A DNA stretch of 13,551 nucleotides from Planctomycetaceae bacterium (GTDB lineage: Bacteria; Planctomycetota; Planctomycetia; Pirellulales; Pirellulaceae). Under the pieces are notes generated by a model. That model searched no databases. It saw only the letters and a program-made list of their open reading frames with translations, and was not told the origin of the DNA. The DNA lies in the NCBI GenBank assembly GCA_003455945.1, contig DMPQ01000079.1, positions 908 through 14,458 of the forward strand, read 5' to 3'. Shown in pieces: positions 8,853-13,551 of this stretch. Every line of letters starts with the position of its first letter. The first letter of the stretch is position 1. The translations under genes were made by a program, and so were the position numbers.

Positions 8853-9087
8853 CTCATCACTCCTTCGTTTCCGTTCATGTCCTTGTTCCGGGCCGATGCA
8901 CATCACGGCGGCCTCATTCGGTAGGTACCGATTCGGACCTCGAAGCGGCGCGCCTTGTCGAAGGAAATCGCGAAACGACGGCGTTCGGCTTGCACGCGTT
9001 GAGTTCCGTGCGCCACTGCTCGAAGATGAAGGCCCCTCCACCTGCCGCTCGCCGAGATCCCTGCCATGCCCCACTCCGCACCGAATC

Positions 9088-9122
9088 GCCAGCCCGCAGC
9101 GTCAGCAAGGGGTCTCCGTGTC
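9088..9122 (-). repeat. Dispersed intergenic repeat, fragment D (inverted)
   Basis: On the minus strand this reads CACGGAGACCCCTTGCTGAC followed by GCTGCGGGCTGG. It differs from 38-69 of copy A at only about two positions. Only the tail block of the family is present, in the opposite orientation to copies A-C. I believe the CCCTTGCTGACGCTGCGGGC core is abundant in planctomycete intergenic DNA, but that is recollection, not a search. Confidence 0.6.
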
Positions 9123-9177
9123 TCACCAGCCCGTAGCGCGAATCTCAACGAGCATTGGTGCCTTCCCCTCGGCAACG

Positions 9178-9402
9178 CACCGTGCGACCGAGATCGGACG
9201 CACGACAACGGTCGCACTGCATTCACGTGGCCCCGGGCACTCCGTGCCCGAGGTTGGGTTCGCTCGGCCACCGTTCACGCTGCGAAGCGGTTGCCGCAGC
9301 GCGCCGAAACCATGCCTCGGCCTCGGAGAGGCCGGGCCCACGATCCTCGGTGTTCTCACCTCGACGATGCACGGTGCGACCGGGGTCGGTCGCACTACGA
9401 CA
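9178..9402 (+). repeat. Tandem 225-bp repeat, unit 1
   Basis: First of two direct repeats offset by exactly 225 bases. A 10-bp inverted pair, GTGCGACCGA (9182-9191) and TCGGTCGCAC (9386-9395), frames a 214-bp core. Internal hairpins: CGGGCAC/GTGCCCG with loop TCC (9234-9250), CGGCCTC/GAGGCCG with loop GGA (9318-9334), and GTGCGACCG/CGGTCGCAC with loop GGGT (9374-9395). A second GTGCGACCG...CGGTCGCAC pair lies near the left end (9182-9190 and 9209-9217). The terminal inverted repeats resemble a miniature transposable element, but no target-site duplication is evident. Confidence 0.85.
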
Positions 9403-9626
9403 CACCGTGCGACCGAGATCGTACGCACGACAACGGTCGCACGGCATTCACGTGGCCCCGGGCACTCCGTGCCCGAGGTTGGGTTCGCTCGGGCACCGTT
9501 CACGCTGCGAAGCGGTTGCCGCAGCGCACCGAAACCATGCCTCGGCCTCGGAGAGGCCGGGCCCATGTTCCTTCGTTCCCTTACCTCGACGACACACGGT
9601 GCGACCGGGGTCGGTCGCACTACGAC
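9403..9626 (+). repeat. Tandem 225-bp repeat, unit 2
   Basis: This unit aligns with unit 1 without gaps. By eye there are about 14 differences, ten of them clustered in 9566-9594, so most of the unit is nearly identical. All three hairpins are kept (9459-9475, 9543-9559, 9599-9620), as is the 10-bp inverted pair (9407-9416 and 9611-9620). It ends 13 bases before the start codon of the large gene. Confidence 0.85.
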
Positions 9627-9627
9627 G

Positions 9628-9646
9628 CTCGGAGAGGCATGGCCCA
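9628..9646 (+). repeat. Remnant of a third repeat unit over the start codon
   Basis: CTCGGAGAGGCATGGCCCA matches CTCGGAGAGGCCGGGCCCA of unit 1 (9322-9340) at 17 of 19 bases; the two changed bases create the ATG. The segment lies directly after unit 2. It contains both the GGAGAGG ribosome binding site and the start codon of the following gene. Confidence 0.5.
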
Positions 9647-12600
9647 CTCGTCGCGACTCTCTTGGCTCCTCCTGCTGCTGATCGCGGCCTCGTGCACCGC
9701 GGCACCGCTGGCCGCTCAGACGAACGTCGCTCGTCCGACCCCATTCGGACCGACCGCCGTCGGCGATCGGCTTGCCTACCTCGACGAGCCGTGTGATCCG
9801 TATGCGGTCGGTCTCGGCTTTCCCAAGCTGCTGACTCCGCAGTGGGTCGGTGACCCGCAGGTCGAAGCGGTCGTCGTGCTGGCGATCGACGACATGCGCG
9901 ACCCCGAGAAGTACGAGAGCTACCTGCGCCCGATTCTCGATCGTCTTGCGGCGATCGACGGGCGAGCTCCGGTCAGCGTGATGACGAACGACGTCGATCC
10001 CGAACACCCGCGCCTGAAGCAGTGGCTTGCCGAAGGACTCTCGATCGACGTCCACACGATCGATCACCCCTGCCCGTGTCTGCAGGGAGGAGACTTCGCG
10101 CAGGCCAAGGGGACCTACGATCGCTGCGTCGATCGGATGGCGTCGATTCCCGGCAACCTGCCGACCACCTTCCGCATGCCGTGCTGTGATTCGCTCAACA
10201 CGCCGAGTCCGCGGTTCTACGCCGAGATCTTCGCCGGCCGGACTCCCGGCGGTCGCTTCCTGACCGGCGACAGTTCGGTCTTCAACGTGATGACGGGGGA
10301 CGATCCCGAACTCCCCGGCGATCTGCTGGTCGATGACGACGGTCAGCCGCGCTTCCGCAAGTACCTCCCCTTCCCGTCGTTCGTCAACACGATCCGCAAC
10401 TATCCGTATCCGTACGTGATCGGTCGCCTCGGTTGGCAATTCCCTTGCGCCGTCCCGAGCGACTGGGAAGCGCAGCATCTGCATCAGCCCAACAACCCGC
10501 GGACGGTCGACGACCTGAAGTGTCTGCTCGATCTGACCGTCACCAAACGGGGCATGATGAATGTCGTCTTCCATCCGCACGGTTGGATCCGCGCCGAGCA
10601 GATCGTCGAGCTGATCGATCATGCGGTCGCTCGGCACGGTCCGAAGGTCCGCTTCCTGACCTTTCGCGAGGTACAGCAGCGGATCGATGCGAACCTGCTG
10701 GCCGGTCGACCGCTGCGTCGCGCCGACGGTTCGTACTCCGGCACCCGTCTGCTCGATCTCGACGGCGACGGACTGCTCGATGTCGTCACCTCCGGTCCCG
10801 ACTCCCTGACGCGGCTTTGGGATCCGACGACTGCCGCGTTCATCGACCGACCGACTCCGTTCCTGACCGAACCGTCCGAGACCGGATCCGATCGCCAAGG
10901 GCTCGCCGGAGCCGACCGCGCGCGGTTCGGCATCCTGACTGCCGAGGGTTCGGTCGAGGTGCTTGCTCCCGCGGCCGAGGCGCCTCACGCGATCACCCTC
11001 TTCCGCTTCACCGACGGCGGTTGGATCCGTTCGCCGCTCCCCACCCCTTGGACGCCGACCGTATCCTTCGACGCCGCGGCGACGGCCGGCCTTCGAGGAC
11101 GCTTCAAGGATCTCGATCGAGACGGCATCTGCGAATGGCTCGTCGACGCCAACGACGGGACGCGCGGCTGGAGTCTGGTCGACGGCGCTTGGCAGCCGCT
11201 CCCTGCTCCGCTCCTGCCCGACGGCTGGACCTTGTTCCCGATCGACGCGACGGCGACCGACCACGGCTTGCGATTCCGAGACGTCGATGGCGACGGTCGA
11301 GACGATCTGATCGGATCGGACGAGCGGCGCTACGGCGCGTGGCCCTTCGTCTCGCTCGAGCGCCCGTTCGGCGAGCCGTGGTTTGCGGGAGTGCGAAGCG
11401 GTTCGGAACAGGCGATCCCGATGATCGCGCGCGACGGAACGAACAACGGCGCGTGGTTCCACTCCGGGACACTCTGGGTGCAGAACGAACAGACGAATCG
11501 TCTGCCCGATCTGGTCGAACGAATGCCGCTCGAATCGCTGCTCGACAGGGTCGATCCCGAGCGGCGCGATCGAGGGATGCCGCTACCGCGCACTCCCGAA
11601 CAGGCGCTGGCCACGATGCGAGTCGCCGGAGAGTTCGACGTGCGGTTGGCGGCCGCCGAACCGTTGACCGAGGATCCGGTCGCCTTCGACTGGGGGCCCG
11701 ACGGTCGGCTGTGGGTCGTCGAGATGGCCGACTATCCGCGCGGCATCGACGATCGCGGGACGGTCGGCGGTCGAGTTCGCGTGCTCGACGATCTCGACGG
11801 CGACGGCGTCTACGATCGCTCGACCCTCTTTCTCGACTCGCTCCCCTACCCCAACGGCATCAAGGTCTGGGGCGAAGGGGTCTTCGTCTCGACGGCGCCC
11901 GATCTGATCTTTGCCGTCGATCGTGACGGCGACGGCCGAGCCGACGAGCGGACGACGATCCTCACCGGATTCGATCCGGGGAACCAGCAGCATCGCTTCA
12001 ACGGTCTTCGGTACGGATTGGACCATCGTCTGTATCTGGCGAACGGCGACAGCGGCGGGACGATCGGTCGGCCGGGCGAAACTCGGACGATCGACATCGG
12101 CGGTCGCGATCTCTGGTTCGTCCCGCACGCCGACGGCGAAACGCCGCGCGCCGTCGACTTCGGCACCACCTCGGGCATGACTCAGTTCGGACGCGATCGG
12201 AACGACTGGGGAGACTGGTTCGGAGGGAACAACGCCAACCCGATGTGGCATTACGTGATCGAGGAGCGATACCTGGCGCGCAACCCCCATGTCCCTTCTG
12301 CCGCGCCGCGGCAGGACGTTTCGGTCGAACCGGGAGCGTCCCCCGTCTATCCGCTCAGCGCGACCCTCGCGCGCTTCAACGACCTGCACATGGCGAACCG
12401 CTTCACCTCGGCCTGCAGCCCGATGATCTATCGGGACCGCGCGACGATCGACGGACTGTGGGGAGATGCGTTCGTCTGCGAGCCGGTCCACAACCTGGTG
12501 CATCGCGAGCGGATGGAGCGGATGGGTGCGAGCTGGACCAGCGCGCGACCGGCCGATCAGCAGCGCAGCGAATTCCTGGCGACCGACGACAGCTGGTTCC

Positions 12601-13551
12601 GACCCGTGATGGCTCGGACCGGTCCCGACGGCGCGATCTGGATCGCCGACATGTATCGACTGGTGATCGAGCATCCGGAATGGATCGCTCCCGAACGGCA
12701 GCGCGAACTGAATCTGCGCAGCGGCGCCGATCGAGGACGCATCTGGCGGATCGTTCCTCGCGGCCACGAACGTCCGATCCCTCGCCTCGATCGACTCTCG
12801 ATCGACGAATGCGTCGCGCAGCTCGAATCACCCAACGGGGTCGTGCGCGATCTGGTTCAGGAGCGACTGATTCGGGAGCGGCGCGTCGAAGCGACCGAGC
12901 CGCTGCGCCGGCTGCTGCAGTCGGGTCGCGAGCCGACGACGCGGCTCCACGCCCTCGCGACTCTCGAAGGGCTCGACCGACTGACGACGCGCGACCTGAT
13001 CGCCGCGCTCGATGAAACGCATCCTGAGGTGCGCCGATCGGTCGTCTCGCTGACCGAACGGCGGATCGAAGCGCATCCCGCGGCGGATTCGAGCGAGGCC
13101 CGCGACCGGATCGAACTGCTGACTCGACTCGAACGACTGGCCGATGCCGAAACCGATCGCGCCGTTCTCGTTCGGCTCGCGGTGACGCTCGGAGCGACCG
13201 ACGATGCGGTCGCCGTACGCGCGCTCGTTCGACTGATGTCGATGGCGCCGGACGATCGTCGTCTGTCGGCCGCGATCGCCTCGAGCTTGCGTGCGGACAC
13301 GATCGAGCGGATCATCGAAGGCGTGCTGATCGACGGCGGCGAACCGATACCCGGCGATCGAGCCGATGCGCTGATGGCGACGGCGGCAGGATGGGCTTCG
13401 TCGGAAGCGTTCGACCGTTGGCTGACCGAGTGGCTCCGCGGTTGGTCGCTCGATTCGGCGCTGCCGCTCGATCGGCAGCGCGGTTGGCAGGCGATCGCCG
13501 CGTGGCGCGATGCGGGGCGCGAGCCGACGGCGGTCGCCTCGCAGTGGCTCC
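9639..13551 (+). CDS. NodB deacetylase / VCBS-like / PVC-type dehydrogenase fusion, incomplete
   Basis: At least 1304 residues, running off the window with no stop. A Sec signal (LSWLLLLLIAASCTAAPLAA, 7-26) is followed by a NodB-like polysaccharide deacetylase domain (about 65-340): AIDDM with D84-D85, HTIDH (139-143), FRMPCCDS (178-185) and HPHG (312-315) fit the metal and catalytic motifs of the CE4 family. Three Ca-loop segments of FG-GAP/VCBS type follow (DLDGDGLLD 373-381, DLDRDG 491-496, DVDGDGRDD 548-556). From about 660 the PVC-type membrane-bound dehydrogenase domain begins: GPDGRLWVVEMADYPRG, LDDLDGDGVYDRSTLFLDSL, DRDGDGRAD, DMYRLVIEHPEWI (1004-1016), ending near RIWRIVP (1034-1040). 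HEAT-like helices occupy about 1045-1304. Such proteins usually end in a CxxCH haem domain, here beyond the window edge. GGAGAGG at 9631-9637 supports the ATG. It probably acts on polysaccharide outside the cytoplasm; this is inference. Confidence 0.93.
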   Translation, partial: MAHSSRLSWLLLLLIAASCTAAPLAAQTNVARPTPFGPTAVGDRLAYLDEPCDPYAVGLGFPKLLTPQWVGDPQVEAVVVLAIDDMRDPEKYESYLRPILDRLAAIDGRAPVSVMTNDVDPEHPRLKQWLAEGLSIDVHTIDHPCPCLQGGDFAQAKGTYDRCVDRMASIPGNLPTTFRMPCCDSLNTPSPRFYAEIFAGRTPGGRFLTGDSSVFNVMTGDDPELPGDLLVDDDGQPRFRKYLPFPSFVNTIRNYPYPYVIGRLGWQFPCAVPSDWEAQHLHQPNNPRTVDDLKCLLDLTVTKRGMMNVVFHPHGWIRAEQIVELIDHAVARHGPKVRFLTFREVQQRIDANLLAGRPLRRADGSYSGTRLLDLDGDGLLDVVTSGPDSLTRLWDPTTAAFIDRPTPFLTEPSETGSDRQGLAGADRARFGILTAEGSVEVLAPAAEAPHAITLFRFTDGGWIRSPLPTPWTPTVSFDAAATAGLRGRFKDLDRDGICEWLVDANDGTRGWSLVDGAWQPLPAPLLPDGWTLFPIDATATDHGLRFRDVDGDGRDDLIGSDERRYGAWPFVSLERPFGEPWFAGVRSGSEQAIPMIARDGTNNGAWFHSGTLWVQNEQTNRLPDLVERMPLESLLDRVDPERRDRGMPLPRTPEQALATMRVAGEFDVRLAAAEPLTEDPVAFDWGPDGRLWVVEMADYPRGIDDRGTVGGRVRVLDDLDGDGVYDRSTLFLDSLPYPNGIKVWGEGVFVSTAPDLIFAVDRDGDGRADERTTILTGFDPGNQQHRFNGLRYGLDHRLYLANGDSGGTIGRPGETRTIDIGGRDLWFVPHADGETPRAVDFGTTSGMTQFGRDRNDWGDWFGGNNANPMWHYVIEERYLARNPHVPSAAPRQDVSVEPGASPVYPLSATLARFNDLHMANRFTSACSPMIYRDRATIDGLWGDAFVCEPVHNLVHRERMERMGASWTSARPADQQRSEFLATDDSWFRPVMARTGPDGAIWIADMYRLVIEHPEWIAPERQRELNLRSGADRGRIWRIVPRGHERPIPRLDRLSIDECVAQLESPNGVVRDLVQERLIRERRVEATEPLRRLLQSGREPTTRLHALATLEGLDRLTTRDLIAALDETHPEVRRSVVSLTERRIEAHPAADSSEARDRIELLTRLERLADAETDRAVLVRLAVTLGATDDAVAVRALVRLMSMAPDDRRLSAAIASSLRADTIERIIEGVLIDGGEPIPGDRADALMATAAGWASSEAFDRWLTEWLRGWSLDSALPLDRQRGWQAIAAWRDAGREPTAVASQWL

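Larger units (their letters stand above)
8853..9638. other. Gene-free divergent region with repeats
   Basis: These 786 bases lie between the small exported protein (minus) and the large deacetylase/dehydrogenase gene (plus). From about 8880 to 9087 I see nothing I can name. At 9088-9122 lies an inverted fragment of the dispersed repeat, and 9178-9626 holds two tandem 225-bp repeat units. Long open frames cross the whole region in several phases on both strands, but that follows from the scarcity of stop codons in this GC-rich repeat, and none has a recognisable product. No promoter for either flanking gene stands out. Confidence 0.65.

Noticed and set aside
8903..9271. A 122-codon minus-strand frame with a fairly protein-like C-terminal part (FEVRIG)
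   Set aside because: It runs through the dispersed repeat fragment and tandem unit 1 and has no ribosome binding site; at most a remnant.
9178..9626. CRISPR-like array
   Set aside because: Only two long units with no short repeats separated by unique spacers, and no cas genes nearby.
8749..9681. A 310-codon plus-strand frame containing two copies of a 75-residue repeat
   Set aside because: The protein repeat is simply the translation of the 225-bp DNA repeat; other frames are equally open, and it overlaps the signal region of the 8349-8852 gene on the opposite strand.
9642..9695. Reading the large gene as a lipoprotein with Cys19 (IAASC)
   Set aside because: The lipobox lacks Leu/Val at -3 and a better Sec-type cleavage site (PLAA before Q27) lies just downstream.
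9123..11462. A 779-codon open frame on the minus strand, opposite the deacetylase domain and the tandem repeats
   Set aside because: The plus strand here encodes clear NodB and Ca-loop motifs; the antisense product has no domain and repeats itself only because it crosses the tandem units.

Overview
The window looks like a chromosomal piece of a planctomycete (Planctomycetota, Pirellula-like). The sequence is GC-rich, roughly two thirds by eye. The argument rests on protein families that are strongly expanded in that phylum: a Planctomycete-cytochrome/DUF1549/DUF1553 protein next to a Tat-exported DUF1501 protein, and a large protein with the PVC-type membrane-bound dehydrogenase domain. All seven genes I can support appear to encode exported proteins (Sec, lipoprotein or Tat signals), so the window is devoted to the cell envelope. 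No rRNA, tRNA, CRISPR array, transposase or phage gene was recognised.

Layout. 1-88 holds the end of a dispersed repeat. 89-4422 (minus strand) is a two-gene unit: a 945-aa c-type cytochrome/DUF1549/DUF1553 protein followed by a 473-aa DUF1501 protein. 4423-4813 is a divergent intergenic region with a second repeat copy. 4814-7726 (plus strand) is a likely three-gene operon: a Tll0287-like (DUF3365) haem lipoprotein, a class I SAM methyltransferase with a signal peptide, and a 469-aa lipoprotein of unknown function. 7727-8348 is gene-free, with a third repeat copy and a hairpin. 8349-8852 (minus) encodes a small exported helical protein. 8853-9638 is gene-free and carries an inverted fragment of the dispersed repeat and two near-identical 225-bp tandem repeats full of hairpins. 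From 9639 to the window end (plus, incomplete) runs a very large exported protein: NodB-like polysaccharide deacetylase, three Ca-loop (FG-GAP/VCBS-like) segments, a PVC-type dehydrogenase propeller, then HEAT-like helices.

How the parts may work together. The minus-strand pair is the standard planctomycete pairing, thought to act in periplasmic redox or polymer breakdown, but no member has a firmly established reaction. The large plus-strand gene joins a carbohydrate-deacetylase fold to a dehydrogenase-like propeller and could act on a complex polysaccharide at the surface. The middle operon is the least expected part: a methyltransferase apparently sent out of the cytoplasm, beside a haem sensor-like lipoprotein. 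The most unusual non-coding structure is the tandem repeat block, which runs into the ribosome-binding site and start codon of the large gene.
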